From Lacisediminimonas profundi (lineage in GTDB: Bacteria > Pseudomonadota > Gammaproteobacteria > Burkholderiales > Burkholderiaceae_D), in contig NZ_VTTH01000001.1 in NCBI RefSeq assembly GCF_008831265.1, forward strand, positions 558,001 through 622,000: a stretch of 64,000 nucleotides of DNA. The letters are read 5' to 3'. This document shows, piece after piece, positions 17,368 through 26,598 of the stretch. Position numbers and translations under genes: made by a program. Below the pieces are notes generated by a model. That model did not search any database. It was given only the letters and a program-made list of their open reading frames with translations, and was not told where the DNA came from. The first letter of the stretch is position 1. Every line of letters starts with the position of its first letter.

Positions 17368-19449
17368 TCAATTGACGTATCCTTCATCAATCATCTTCTC
17401 GTGGAGTTGCCAAATGAGCGTGCACTGCTTTTCCGTTGGGAGCTTGAACGGAATCTTGGATGCCAATTGCAATAAATCCGACTGAGTCGGGGTGAGCAGC
17501 TTATTTGCCTCAGCCCAAGCACGCATGTGCGCCCATTTACTTCCAGGGACCTCAAGCACGGCAACCTGTGTGGCAATTCCGTTGTCTGTCTTCTGGATTT
17601 CCTTCGCCTTCTTTGCCGCATCGCGGACGACACGCAGATCCTGTAACGAGGCGAGAAACGCACTGCTGAGTCTGATTTCTGACGATTTTATCTGATCCCA
17701 ACATGCCTGCATTTTCGCCCATTCAGTCACGTTATCCTTCGGCCTGTTCGGATCGGTCAGCATCTCGAACACACGTTTTGCGATGACAGTGATTTGATCT
17801 GCGAGCGGGGGCGGGACGGACTGCCGATCCCAAATTGCGCGCAGGTCGATCTGCTTGCCGAGGGCCTGTTCGGCAACCATGTCATGCAGCTTGGAGAGCG
17901 TGTAGGTGACAATATTGGCGCGATAACCGCCTTGGTACCAGTCCTGTCGTTTGACCAGCGACTCGGTATGGCGAAACAGAATGGCGAGCGCTATTAAATT
18001 TCGGAAGTAATCCTCATTGAACTGCTTCTCGTCGTCCGCCCAAGACTTTGCGATTGAATCCGCAAAAAGCAGGAAGTTCTTCTGGGCGCCCATACTGACT
18101 TTGTTAGGCATTCCTCGCCAAGTATTTTCGAGTTTCGCCACATCCGTTTTTGTGAGCAGTTGAGCCTTCGGGTTCTGAAGCTCGAACTGCCGCTTCTGCG
18201 CCCCCGACAGCTTGGCCTGCTCGTTGACGTACTGGCCTCTGGCTCGCTCATAGAACCAATGAGTTCCATGCTGAACTCCTCCTGCGGGTGACGCAAACAG
18301 TCGTCGTGAGAACTCCTCCAGCCTGATGTGGTATGGGTGATTTGCGAAGAAATCAGCGTCACTGACCTTGTTCTGACTGTTTGCATACCGAGCGATCTCG
18401 GGAATGAGGTCGCCGGCCTTTTCAGGGGGCAGCACGGACAGCTTCATCTGTACCATCACCTTCGACAAATCAGCGCCATCCTTCTTGCCTGCAGTACCTC
18501 GGCCGGCCATTGCGAGCGATGCTGTTGTTTGTCCGCCGTTTACGATTTGCAGATTGGTGGCACTGACAATACGCGTGCCAGATGGGGTCTGTTCGAGCGC
18601 GACATCTTCTGCCGTCGCAGCAATCCCATTGTTGAACGCGAAGAACATCTCAGGTTGGTTTCGGATGGTCTGCTGGATCTTCGCGTTTACTTTGCCTCTC
18701 GTGCTCAGGAACGAACGCACGTTGCCTTCCAGGAGGCGACTTCCATATCGATCATAAATTCCCGCCAACACCGTTCCCGGAATCATGCAAAGGTATGCCT
18801 GATAATCACCTCCAGAGGGTGCTGCCATCAGACACGGAAGGCCTTGATCACCGAACTCGGAAAATTCAACGACCAGTTCATCACGTCCTGTTGCCGAGAC
18901 GTGCGCGGTGTGAAAGCGATTGATGTCCCAGATATGGAACTCAGTTGGCGTACCCGCGATGCTTTCCTCGGGCCAGTCCTTGGCCTTCGTCTTGAACTGG
19001 GCGTCGCTGGCTAAATAGAATCGATATTTGGTGACTTTTCCATGCCAACCGATCAGATCGGACGCAAGGCCATACGCGGGGACACTCTCCTCGAGAGATC
19101 CATCAGTCAGATTGCCTCGCAGCGCTTCTTCCAAGAACGCCCGCAGCATGCCGAAGGCCTTCGACGCGTCTGACGCATTGAAGGCCGGCATGATGTCTTC
19201 ATTAGTAAAATTCGCAACTAGAAGTGCAAGTGAATTGTCTGCTTCGTCAAAGGAATAGCCGTCAATTTTCAACTTTTTCTTTCCGCTGACTCCTTCGAAT
19301 CGGCACGCTTCGAAGTCGATGAATTCCTCTGCCTCGGACAGACGCTCCCCCACCTCATCCACGAATCCAGCTCGATTGAAATCGTTGCTGGATTCGGCCC
19401 GAGCCCGGACAGTCTCGAGCATGTCCCTGCGAAAATCGATGAGATCCAT
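17368..19449 (-). CDS. AIPR-family (abortive infection phage resistance) protein
   Basis: 693 residues from ATG 19449. This start overlaps the preceding stop by one base (TGATG) and has AAAGGGA upstream; a longer frame to 19503 has no such support. Residues about 245-320 hold the AIPR core: NVRSFLSTRGKVNAKIQ, then MFFAFNNGIAATAEDV and LQIVNGGQTTASL. AIPR proteins occur in phage-exclusion and restriction-like loci, and their biochemical activity is poorly known. It is the last gene of a four-gene minus-strand operon with a GHKL ATPase, a Z1 protein and a PD-(D/E)XK protein, so it should act as part of that system. No membrane segment is seen. Confidence 0.88.
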   Translation of the reverse strand: MDLIDFRRDMLETVRARAESSNDFNRAGFVDEVGERLSEAEEFIDFEACRFEGVSGKKKLKIDGYSFDEADNSLALLVANFTNEDIMPAFNASDASKAFGMLRAFLEEALRGNLTDGSLEESVPAYGLASDLIGWHGKVTKYRFYLASDAQFKTKAKDWPEESIAGTPTEFHIWDINRFHTAHVSATGRDELVVEFSEFGDQGLPCLMAAPSGGDYQAYLCMIPGTVLAGIYDRYGSRLLEGNVRSFLSTRGKVNAKIQQTIRNQPEMFFAFNNGIAATAEDVALEQTPSGTRIVSATNLQIVNGGQTTASLAMAGRGTAGKKDGADLSKVMVQMKLSVLPPEKAGDLIPEIARYANSQNKVSDADFFANHPYHIRLEEFSRRLFASPAGGVQHGTHWFYERARGQYVNEQAKLSGAQKRQFELQNPKAQLLTKTDVAKLENTWRGMPNKVSMGAQKNFLLFADSIAKSWADDEKQFNEDYFRNLIALAILFRHTESLVKRQDWYQGGYRANIVTYTLSKLHDMVAEQALGKQIDLRAIWDRQSVPPPLADQITVIAKRVFEMLTDPNRPKDNVTEWAKMQACWDQIKSSEIRLSSAFLASLQDLRVVRDAAKKAKEIQKTDNGIATQVAVLEVPGSKWAHMRAWAEANKLLTPTQSDLLQLASKIPFKLPTEKQCTLIWQLHEKMIDEGYVN

Positions 19450-20417
19450 CAATGGTCCCTTTGTGATGTGAGTGACTGTTCGGCGATGCGAAATTTTTCG
19501 CAAACAGCGAGTTTCAGGTTATAGGCGACGTGGCTGATGCCGGGCGCAAGCATTTCACCCGTAATTCGAGGAAATTCAGCGCTTACCGCAAACATTGACA
19601 GTGATCGCTCCACGAATGCCGGCGCATCGTATTCCGGGCGGGGGACATAGCCGGCTGCGGCCATGTTCGCCTCGAAAAGGTCAGCGGCGTCATGATCGTC
19701 AGCCAACTCTTGACGAATCCTGTCGGTCAATGTGTTGAGCGTGAAAGAACCGTCCCCGTCCGGGATGCTTTCCGCTAGCTCGAATACAGCCAGATGCAGA
19801 GGACGGATCGTGGTCTGCAACTGCAATTCAGATGAGATGATGACTGAATGAGCGCCCGGTTGTATCGTCTTGACCTCCCACGCAGCTTCGGGTGCTTGAA
19901 AGTCCTGATCGGCTTGTTGTGGCCCCACCCAAGCCTTTACTGCACCTGCTTTTCCAAGGAATGCAAACAGACGACTCAGGAAAAGCAGTTCGCCGCAAAG
20001 ACCCCGAATTTCGTTCTGGCTCAACAAGCTTGGCAATCCGCGTTCAAGCAGTCGGCGCCAGTTCGACAGACGCTTCAGGACGAAGCTAAGTGACTTGTCA
20101 ACTGGCAGTCCTGTGTTGCGTGATGATTCGATCAGGTCGTTGCAGAGCATGCAAAACATGGGGGCAAGAGATGCGCTGTCGAGCGTCAGCAATATCGACC
20201 ATTTGCCATCATCGCGCCTGAATGTTCGGATTCGGATCGCGCGCATGTCGCGGATGGCTGGCGGCACTTCGCGAGTAACGAGCAACAGGAGTTTGTGTTG
20301 CTCCGGGTCCTTGCCGATATAGAAGTCCAACGGATGACTGGCATCGCAGAGCTGGAAAATCGGGCGAAGGGGGTCAAGTGCCAATGAATCCCATCGAGCC
20401 TCAAGCATGTTCGCCAT
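19449..20417 (-). CDS. PD-(D/E)XK-motif protein (DUF4420-like), putative nuclease of the operon
   Basis: 322 residues from ATG 20417, chosen because GAGGA lies about 5 bases upstream. It overlaps the end of the Z1 gene by 17 bp. The central segment IRGLCGELLFLSRLF ... DQDFQAPEAAWEVKTIQ has an acidic residue in the first helix (GEL), then D...EVK, the order of a PD-(D/E)XK nuclease core. Further on, LHLAVFELAES is a core strand. Proteins of this family are regularly encoded with Z1 and AIPR proteins. It is the likeliest DNA-cutting subunit here; that role is inferred from the motif and operon. Confidence 0.85.
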   Translation of the reverse strand: MANMLEARWDSLALDPLRPIFQLCDASHPLDFYIGKDPEQHKLLLLVTREVPPAIRDMRAIRIRTFRRDDGKWSILLTLDSASLAPMFCMLCNDLIESSRNTGLPVDKSLSFVLKRLSNWRRLLERGLPSLLSQNEIRGLCGELLFLSRLFAFLGKAGAVKAWVGPQQADQDFQAPEAAWEVKTIQPGAHSVIISSELQLQTTIRPLHLAVFELAESIPDGDGSFTLNTLTDRIRQELADDHDAADLFEANMAAAGYVPRPEYDAPAFVERSLSMFAVSAEFPRITGEMLAPGISHVAYNLKLAVCEKFRIAEQSLTSQRDH

Positions 20418-23133
20418 CGTCGTCCTCATCCAGGTCATCGTCGTTTGTCGACTCGGTGGCCAACATGTTGCGTAATTCGACAAGGTTGATGCGGTACTTC
20501 ACTCGTTGGCTGGCCGCGCTCAAGCTTGGAAAGCTCAGGCCAATCGCGACCAGTGCACAGTTCTGTGGAAGGACATAATCAGTGGCTTCGCTTCCCATGA
20601 CTGGTTTTAGCAAATGCAGCATAAGCAGCGGACGTTGCCGCTTTGCGCGATAAGCGTATGCAGGTACTGTCTGCTTCGACGCATTTTCTGTAGATTCACG
20701 GAAATCGCGCTCAGCCTGCGTGATGTCGTCACGGGACAGGGCTGCTTTCTCATCCGCCGGTGAACCGACTCGCATCTTCTTTTCGTTGATCAGAATTGAT
20801 CGATTGTCGGGATCGACCAAAATTTTTCGTTTGCGAGGACTGACCAGCAGGCCGGGAACAAATTCGCGCTCATCGACACTTCCACTGGGGATGGAAATGT
20901 CCCACCTCTGAAGTTTTGGGTCGTCCGACCTTTCAATGAAATTTGCCAAGTCAGCTGACTGAAGCTTCAGGTTCAGGGGATGACTGAGGAACCTTCTCAT
21001 GAATGCCACGATCAATGCTTTGTCAACGCCTGTCCAAATTGGATATTCGCTTGTCGTTTCGCGCTTTGCCTTAGATCTGATGACGTCTTCCGCAAGCTGC
21101 TGGGCGGCTTTGAAATTCCCCAAGATGGCGGATGGGTCAAGCAGCAGTCGAGATGATTCAATTCCTTCCCCGCTGACTGACATGGTGTGCACGATTTCCT
21201 CCGAATCCCGCATTTTGTTTCTTGCGGTGATGAGAAGCGAATCCGGGTGTGCCCTTACCCGGAGACCGAAATCGATCGGTTTGAGTCGTGAAAGCTGCAT
21301 TCGCCGGACTTCCTCACGCAACTCGTCGGTCGCGTCCGATACGTGTGAGTACCAATTTGCCGACTCCTCGGTGATCCATATTCGGAACAAGTCTTCGTAG
21401 CCTGGGCGATAGCCGAACCATCGACCCATTTGCAGCAGGGCATCGTACATCTGTGTCGCCCGATGGAAATAGCTCACGCATAGCCCCTCCAATGTGAGTC
21501 CGCGTGCAAGACTGTTCCCTCCAACGGCAATCACTCGCAGTCCATTCTGCTTGTACACGGCGTAGTCGAGACTGGCAGCGCCAGTCTTTTGATTCACTGA
21601 TCTGACTTCTACGGGCAATGTGGCTGCCGTCAACGCGGCTTGAACAGAGGACCATGTGGTCCCTGATCCGCTGTACTCCCGTTGGTACACATCATGCAGT
21701 GCGGCCAACGTGCCGTTCTTCAATGCTTGTTCTTGGGACAGGGACGCGTAATTGCGAATGTCCTCCTGCATTCTGCGGAGTAGTCCGTCGAGAATTTCGC
21801 GGACTTGGTTCTGGATCAGTGTGAAGTGGCTGACGTTGATGAGCATGGACCGATGCTTCGGCATGTCGTTTCGAAGATCCATGATGGCATTCACTACCAA
21901 AAAGCATCGTAACGCGTCGATCATTGAATCGGGCACGTCAACGACCAGGCTGCCGGCCTGCTGACCCCGAGGGAAAATCCGCGCCGCGTCATCAATGGTA
22001 CGGAGGCAGTCGAGTGGGGAGTCGTCGCCGAAGATAAGCCGGGCGCCGACATAATTGCTCGGGGCATCGAGTGCGTAGATGAAGTCGCGCGGGAACAGGT
22101 CGTCGCCTACCATGTCATCGGTCGTGTCCGGATTGATGAACACGTTGGCGAACGGTGTCGCCGTGAATCCAACGTAGCTTGATCGAGGGAATACCTTCAG
22201 CAGACTTCGAATGCTGGCATTGATTGCCGTAGCCTTGGCAGGATTGGTATTGACTGACGCGTTGTCCGCTTCGTCGTCGATCAGCAGGAGGGGAAGGTTG
22301 ATTTGTCCGCCCTGACTTGCGTTGAAGGTGATCAGCCAATCTGTCAGGTTTTCCAGGATACGCTTGTTTTTTTTCACAACCAGCAGGACAGGTTCCTTGT
22401 AGTCTCTTAATTTGAACCCTAGCTGGTTGACGGTTACCGCCTTGAAGTCTCCGACGGTGGAAGTGAACACGCCAGCCGCACGAGCGCCATTGACCAGGCC
22501 CACGCCGATTTCACGGCGATGGCGGTTTCGGTTGACCACGCCGGAACTGTCCAAGCCGACGAAGCCTGAATCAAGACGTTCTTGAGTTTGCCGGCGTAGA
22601 CTTTCAAGGGTTCCCGTCAGCAGGATCACGAGCTTGTATCCTGCATCTGCTGCCTTGCATATCAGTCCCGTGTAGTTCGACGTCTTTCCTGACTGCACAT
22701 CGCCCATGACGAGTCCACGCCGCGGCCAGCCAGCCTCGCCCGCCGGGTTCCCCATCAGATCAAGAATATCGTCGGTTACCTTATCTAGCGCGGTTACTAC
22801 TTTCGGCGCCCAGCCCTGCTTGCGCATTTCAGTTTGATATCGAGTCCAGTAGAACGGCTCAATTTCGGCCTTCCTCGCCTGGAGCCAAGGGGCATGGTTG
22901 TCAACAACGCAGCTACCGAGGCCCATCTCGATTGTCAGTGCCTCATGAAGGCGCCTGATGACCTCAATGAATTCGCCTTCCGAAACCGAGTAGAGAGGAA
23001 TTTTCCTCAGCTGCCCGGCAAGGGCGAGGATGTCGTCTTCGGACGGAGTGCCGTCCACCGTTAACGCAGTGATGACACTCAGTTCCAATCGGCGTGCATT
23101 GTCCGAGATACTACGACGAATGTGCTCAGCCAT
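20401..23133 (-). CDS. Z1-domain protein (SF2 helicase-like ATPase)
   Basis: 910 residues. Walker A-like GDVQSGKTSNYTGL is at about residues 145-158, Walker B-like LLLIDDEADNASV at about 285-297, and the SF2 motif III-like YVGFTATPFANVFI at about 320-333. A second RecA-like lobe follows (NGLRVIAVGGNSLARGLTLEGL and MGRWFGYRPGYEDL, with the arginine-rich motif VI region). This is the Z1 architecture. The Asp/Glu-rich tail DDDLDEDDDGE includes the coding overlap with the next gene. It overlaps the GHKL gene by 8 bp, so expression is tightly coupled. A DNA translocase or remodelling role for the restriction complex is inferred. Confidence 0.9.
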   Translation of the reverse strand: MAEHIRRSISDNARRLELSVITALTVDGTPSEDDILALAGQLRKIPLYSVSEGEFIEVIRRLHEALTIEMGLGSCVVDNHAPWLQARKAEIEPFYWTRYQTEMRKQGWAPKVVTALDKVTDDILDLMGNPAGEAGWPRRGLVMGDVQSGKTSNYTGLICKAADAGYKLVILLTGTLESLRRQTQERLDSGFVGLDSSGVVNRNRHRREIGVGLVNGARAAGVFTSTVGDFKAVTVNQLGFKLRDYKEPVLLVVKKNKRILENLTDWLITFNASQGGQINLPLLLIDDEADNASVNTNPAKATAINASIRSLLKVFPRSSYVGFTATPFANVFINPDTTDDMVGDDLFPRDFIYALDAPSNYVGARLIFGDDSPLDCLRTIDDAARIFPRGQQAGSLVVDVPDSMIDALRCFLVVNAIMDLRNDMPKHRSMLINVSHFTLIQNQVREILDGLLRRMQEDIRNYASLSQEQALKNGTLAALHDVYQREYSGSGTTWSSVQAALTAATLPVEVRSVNQKTGAASLDYAVYKQNGLRVIAVGGNSLARGLTLEGLCVSYFHRATQMYDALLQMGRWFGYRPGYEDLFRIWITEESANWYSHVSDATDELREEVRRMQLSRLKPIDFGLRVRAHPDSLLITARNKMRDSEEIVHTMSVSGEGIESSRLLLDPSAILGNFKAAQQLAEDVIRSKAKRETTSEYPIWTGVDKALIVAFMRRFLSHPLNLKLQSADLANFIERSDDPKLQRWDISIPSGSVDEREFVPGLLVSPRKRKILVDPDNRSILINEKKMRVGSPADEKAALSRDDITQAERDFRESTENASKQTVPAYAYRAKRQRPLLMLHLLKPVMGSEATDYVLPQNCALVAIGLSFPSLSAASQRVKYRINLVELRNMLATESTNDDDLDEDDDGEHA

Positions 23134-24598
23134 GCTTTTCCATTGCCTCGATGATTTTTTTGGTTTCTACAGGGTGGAGGTTGAACGGCTCGATCAGGTG
23201 CAGAGTAGCGAGCAGCGTTTTTCTAACGGGCGACGACGCATCGAGATCCACGAAGATGGACTCGGCCACTTCCCTGAGACGGTCCGATATATCTTCGCCG
23301 TTGAAGGTGGAGCGCATGTCGGAGGCCATTCTGGAATACAGTGCCTCAGCAGGAAACGAACTTTCCACGACAGTCAGGACTGCATCAAAAGCCATAGCAT
23401 CGGCCTTTGTCAGGCGATTCGAAAATGCCTTCACGGAAGGGTGGTCACGGTTGATATCGAAGCGAACGCCGCCCCGGTCGAGTACTTCGTTCCATCCAGC
23501 CGTGAGTTCACCACGATCGGTGGAGCGGCCTCGAAACGTGATTGTGCGGCCGCTAACTTGGCGGATTCGCTCAACGGTGCGACGAAGATTGAGACGCACT
23601 GCTTCCGGCGGATGCGCAGCCGATTTCTTGATATCCAGTGTCCAGAGATGATCCAGCGAGTTTGGGATATCGACGCGGACCCGCGCAAGCTTGCTGAGCT
23701 CGTCCTTCCTGGCAAGACGGAACCACGTCCCCCAGATGATCAGACGACGGTTTCTGTAAATATAGAATCCTTGCTGGCTTCGTAGCCCGTCGCTTCCCCC
23801 GGCTCGTTCCATCTCAGTCGGCGATAGCTTGCTGGCGTGAGGAAGAATGAACGGCTTGACGACAACTTTGCTTCCTTCTACGGTGAAACTGTCCTCGTCC
23901 AGATGCTGAGTCGCCTTGTGATTTGGAAGAAATGGGTCTATGGCTGGCAGCGGATTCTGATTGATGGCGAGCGAGATGCGTGAGCGGCCCGGCTCGGGAC
24001 TGATGAATCTGTGAAAGACTAGCGAAAGATGTCCGCGAGCATGATCCATTTGCTGCCCCAGCGCCGTATCGATCGAGCTCTCGCCAGCCGTCAATCTGTC
24101 AAGATTCTCCCAAAGCACTATCGTGCCCTTTCCCTGCTCCCGGAGCACATCCAAGTGGGGGATATCCGCGAGATCTTCTGAGTCGAGTTCGAGCATGGCC
24201 CAGGTACCACGTTCCACTATGACATCGAGATCCCAGCGGTAGGCGCTGAGCGCGCCGTCTCGGAGAGAAATCACGGTCATGCGTCGGCATTGTGAGAGAG
24301 ATGATGTCTTGAGACCCAGACCATATCGCCCCATGTCATCGCTGCGTCTTTTCTGAAGGGGATTGGTGCTGCCATATCGCATTGCACCTTGGAGGACGTC
24401 CTTGGACATTCCCTCCCCATCGTCTATGACGGCAATGTAGGGAGCATCGGATGGGCGAAACTCTATGTTTATATGCTTTGCTTTGGCTGAAACAGAGTTA
24501 TCGATAAGGTCAGCCAAGGCGGATTCAAGCGAGTAGCCGATTGACCGCATTGACTCCAACAGGGATGCGGCATGAGGTGGGTGTTGTATTTCTTTCAT
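23126..24598 (-). CDS. GHKL-type ATPase (MutL/MORC-like), first gene of the operon
   Basis: 490 residues. All Bergerat-fold motifs are visible near the N-terminus: ESALADLIDNSVSAKA (N box, Mg2+-binding Asn), VIDDGEGMSKDVL (G1) and GRYGLGLKTSSLSQ (G2/lid). The middle part (SPTEMERAGGSDGLRSQQGF, IYRNRRLIIWGTWFRL) matches the S5-fold transducer typical of MutL/MORC/Hsp90 ATPases. Such ATPases dimerise on ATP binding and clamp partner molecules or DNA. The ORF opens the ATPase-Z1-PD-(D/E)XK-AIPR operon. GHKL ATPases in restriction-modification-like operons have been reported by comparative genomics as the likely source of eukaryotic MORC proteins. Confidence 0.9.
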   Translation of the reverse strand: MKEIQHPPHAASLLESMRSIGYSLESALADLIDNSVSAKAKHINIEFRPSDAPYIAVIDDGEGMSKDVLQGAMRYGSTNPLQKRRSDDMGRYGLGLKTSSLSQCRRMTVISLRDGALSAYRWDLDVIVERGTWAMLELDSEDLADIPHLDVLREQGKGTIVLWENLDRLTAGESSIDTALGQQMDHARGHLSLVFHRFISPEPGRSRISLAINQNPLPAIDPFLPNHKATQHLDEDSFTVEGSKVVVKPFILPHASKLSPTEMERAGGSDGLRSQQGFYIYRNRRLIIWGTWFRLARKDELSKLARVRVDIPNSLDHLWTLDIKKSAAHPPEAVRLNLRRTVERIRQVSGRTITFRGRSTDRGELTAGWNEVLDRGGVRFDINRDHPSVKAFSNRLTKADAMAFDAVLTVVESSFPAEALYSRMASDMRSTFNGEDISDRLREVAESIFVDLDASSPVRKTLLATLHLIEPFNLHPVETKKIIEAMEKHG

Positions 24599-24660
24599 GC
24601 CGGGAAAGATTTTGGTTAGAACAAAGGGCTATGGACAGTGCCCGAGAAGTTAAGCAGGGT

Positions 24661-24672
24661 CTGAAATTTCAG
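24661..24672. promoter_or_regulatory. 12-bp perfect palindrome upstream of the defence operon
   Basis: CTGAAATTTCAG begins 62 bases upstream of the GHKL ATPase start and is within the likely promoter region of the minus-strand operon. The surrounding sequence is AT-rich. It may be an operator, but no dedicated repressor gene is present nearby. Confidence 0.35.
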
Positions 24673-24814
24673 TAGTTGGAAGCGTATGAAATCGTTATCA
24701 CTTGCTGTAGGAAAAAAGGCAATGCCGGGAGTCGGAAGGCGAAAAAATTTTTGATGGAGATGTCACCCGATAGGCGCGTGACTTTTATTTCATAGTGGAT
24801 TTTCGGATTGTATT

Positions 24815-25081
24815 ATGGACATCACGCAGTTCAGTTTCAGGGGAGGCAGGCAATTTAAAAATAGTTGGTTCGATAAGCTGTTGGAGTCGCGGCTGACCTT
24901 CAGGCTCGTTAAAGATCTTGGAGAAACTTCGAAGCCATATATTAATAATCGAAAATTCGCCCCATCAGACGTCTGCGCCCATCCAGACTGGCGCCTCTAC
25001 GAACTCCAAGCTAAATCCTGTCATTTGGACTTTTCTAATTTGGTCGCCAACGATGGATCGCAACACGCTCATAAATTATGA
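24815..25081 (+). CDS. Hypothetical small ORF, doubtful
   Basis: 88 codons (MDITQFSFRGGRQFKN...) in the AT-rich gap between the defence operon and the IS66 remnant. No clear ribosome site precedes the ATG, and no domain is recognised. The composition (Phe, Lys, Leu, Asp) is protein-like but the end is abrupt, so it may be a gene fragment left by rearrangement. Apart from this ORF and the palindrome at 24661 I see nothing in 24599-25175. Confidence 0.2.
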   Translation: MDITQFSFRGGRQFKNSWFDKLLESRLTFRLVKDLGETSKPYINNRKFAPSDVCAHPDWRLYELQAKSCHLDFSNLVANDGSQHAHKL

Positions 25082-25227
25082 AACATGGTGGGAAGGGGCG
25101 GCAAATTAGGACAATACTACTTGCTTGGGGGAAAGACAATGGCCCCGTTGGCCCACCTCGTTCTACTCAAATCGCGTAAGCAACTCTCTCCACCCACCGT
25201 CTTCCCCATCCAAACGCGCCTGCTGCC

Positions 25228-25412
25228 ATGATTGGCCTGCCGGCCGGTACCCGGGTCTGGATCGCTGCCGGTGTCACCGATATGCGTTGCTGCTTCAATG
25301 GCCTGGCGGCAAAGGTGGAAACCGTGCTGGCCGAGGACCCGTTTAGTGGCCACGTATTTGTGTTTCGCGGACGTCGTGGCCACATCATCAAGCTGCTCTG
25401 GTGGAGCGGTGA
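25228..25412 (+). pseudogene. IS66 TnpB (Orf2) fragment
   Basis: Frame from ATG 25228 reads [20 protein letters not shown], then [20 protein letters not shown] and KLLWWSGDG, the hallmark N-terminal two-thirds of IS66 TnpB. After SGDG the sequence jumps directly into the middle of tnpC in another frame, so about half of tnpB's usual C-terminus and the tnpC N-terminus were lost in one deletion. Confidence 0.85.
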
Positions 25413-26371
25413 TGGCCCATGTGCTGGTATCCAAGTTCTGCGATAACTTGCCGTTGTATCGGCAATCCGTGATTTATGCGTGCGAAGGGGTCGGCCTCTC
25501 GCGCGGCTTGTTGGCGGATTGGGTTGGCGCCAGCAATGCACTGTTACGCCCGCTGGTAACGGCGAATCAGCGCCATGTGCTGGCGGCTGACATGATCCAC
25601 GCGGACGATGCACCGCGGCCGGTGCTGATCACCCGGCAATGGCAAGACAAAGACTGGCAGGTTGTGGACCTATGTGAGAGATGACCGGCCTGCTGGTATT
25701 GCCACACCACCGGGCGTCTGGTTTGCCTACACACTGGACCGCAAGGGAGTTCATCCGCGACGCACTTGGATGACTTCGCCGGGATCCTGCAAGCTGACGC
25801 CTACGCCGGCTTCGGCGCGCTTTATGAGGGCGGGAATGTGCAGGAAGCGGCGTGTCGGGCGCATGCGCGGCGTAAGTTCTTCGATTTGCATGGTGGGCAG
25901 TAACGACGGGAGGGCCTGGGCCGGATCGGTTATCTGTATGCCATCGAAGAACAGATCCGGGTTAAGCCGCCGAACGAGCGCCGCCGAATATGGCAAGCCC
26001 AGACCGTGCCGCTACTGGATGCGCTGCAAACGTGGATGCACGTCCACCATGCAAACGCTCTCGCGCAAGCCTGATGCGACGGCGGCAATCCTTTATTCGC
26101 TCAATCTCTGACAGGCGTTGACCCGCTATTGCGGGGACGGACGCATCGAGATCGACAATTCCGCGGCAGAGTGCGCTTTGTGCGGGGGGCGCTTGGTCGA
26201 CGCAACTTCCTGTTCGCCGGCGCTGACATTGGCGGCGAACGAGCGGCAGCGATGTACTCGCTGGTCCCTACGGCCAAGTAAAATGGTCCTGAAGCCTATC
26301 TTCGCCATGTGCTCGGGTGCATACCCGACCATCCGGTCAACCGCGTCGACCAACTGCTTCCTTGGAATGTG
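25413..26371 (+). pseudogene. IS66 TnpC transposase, frameshifted remnant
   Basis: Pieces of the DDE transposase appear in successive frames: [36 protein letters not shown] (first catalytic D region), [27 protein letters not shown] (second D region), [34 protein letters not shown], and finally RYCGDGRIEIDNSAAECAL (E region) and [20 protein letters not shown]. At least four frameshifts or stops separate them, so the gene is dead. Confidence 0.85.
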
Positions 26372-26403
26372 ACGGTGGCTGTTCTGCACGCTCCCAAAGT
26401 GAA

Positions 26404-26477
26404 CTGATCCTGCATCGGGAAAGCCGGTATTAGCAGTCTTCCCCGGCGGGATCAAGAGGGTGCGAAGAATGAGCTTG
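26404..26477 (+). repeat. IS66-like right-end tail, copy A
   Basis: About 74 bp beginning CTGATCCTGCATCGGGAAAG and ending GAATGAGCTTGC. It is an imperfect direct repeat of 29491-29564. The two copies bracket the methyltransferase and AAA-TOPRIM genes. Confidence 0.7.
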
Positions 26478-26598
26478 CGCCGGTTGCATCTGGCATGTCG
26501 GAGATGTAGCGGGGCACTCCATGGAAATTCGTGTTTTAAGGTGGCGTCTTTGCGTCGCCCGGACGTTATACTTCAGCAACAAAACCTGACTGCCGTAG

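Larger units (their letters stand above)
25176..26477 (+). mobile_element. Decayed IS66-family insertion element
   Basis: The left end carries GTAAGCAACTCTCT at 25176, of the GTAAGC type seen at IS66 termini. Inside are a 3'-truncated tnpB and a frameshifted tnpC with an internal deletion. The right end is a conserved non-coding tail (26404-26477) ending in GAATGAGCTTGC, an imperfect inverse of the left end. The element cannot encode a working transposase. Its right-end tail is repeated at 29491-29564. Confidence 0.75.

Noticed and set aside
17331-17370. TGAGGGG ... CCCCTCA pairing between the convergent dcm and AIPR stops
   Set aside because: Only seven pairs with a 26-base loop and no T run; too weak to call a terminator.
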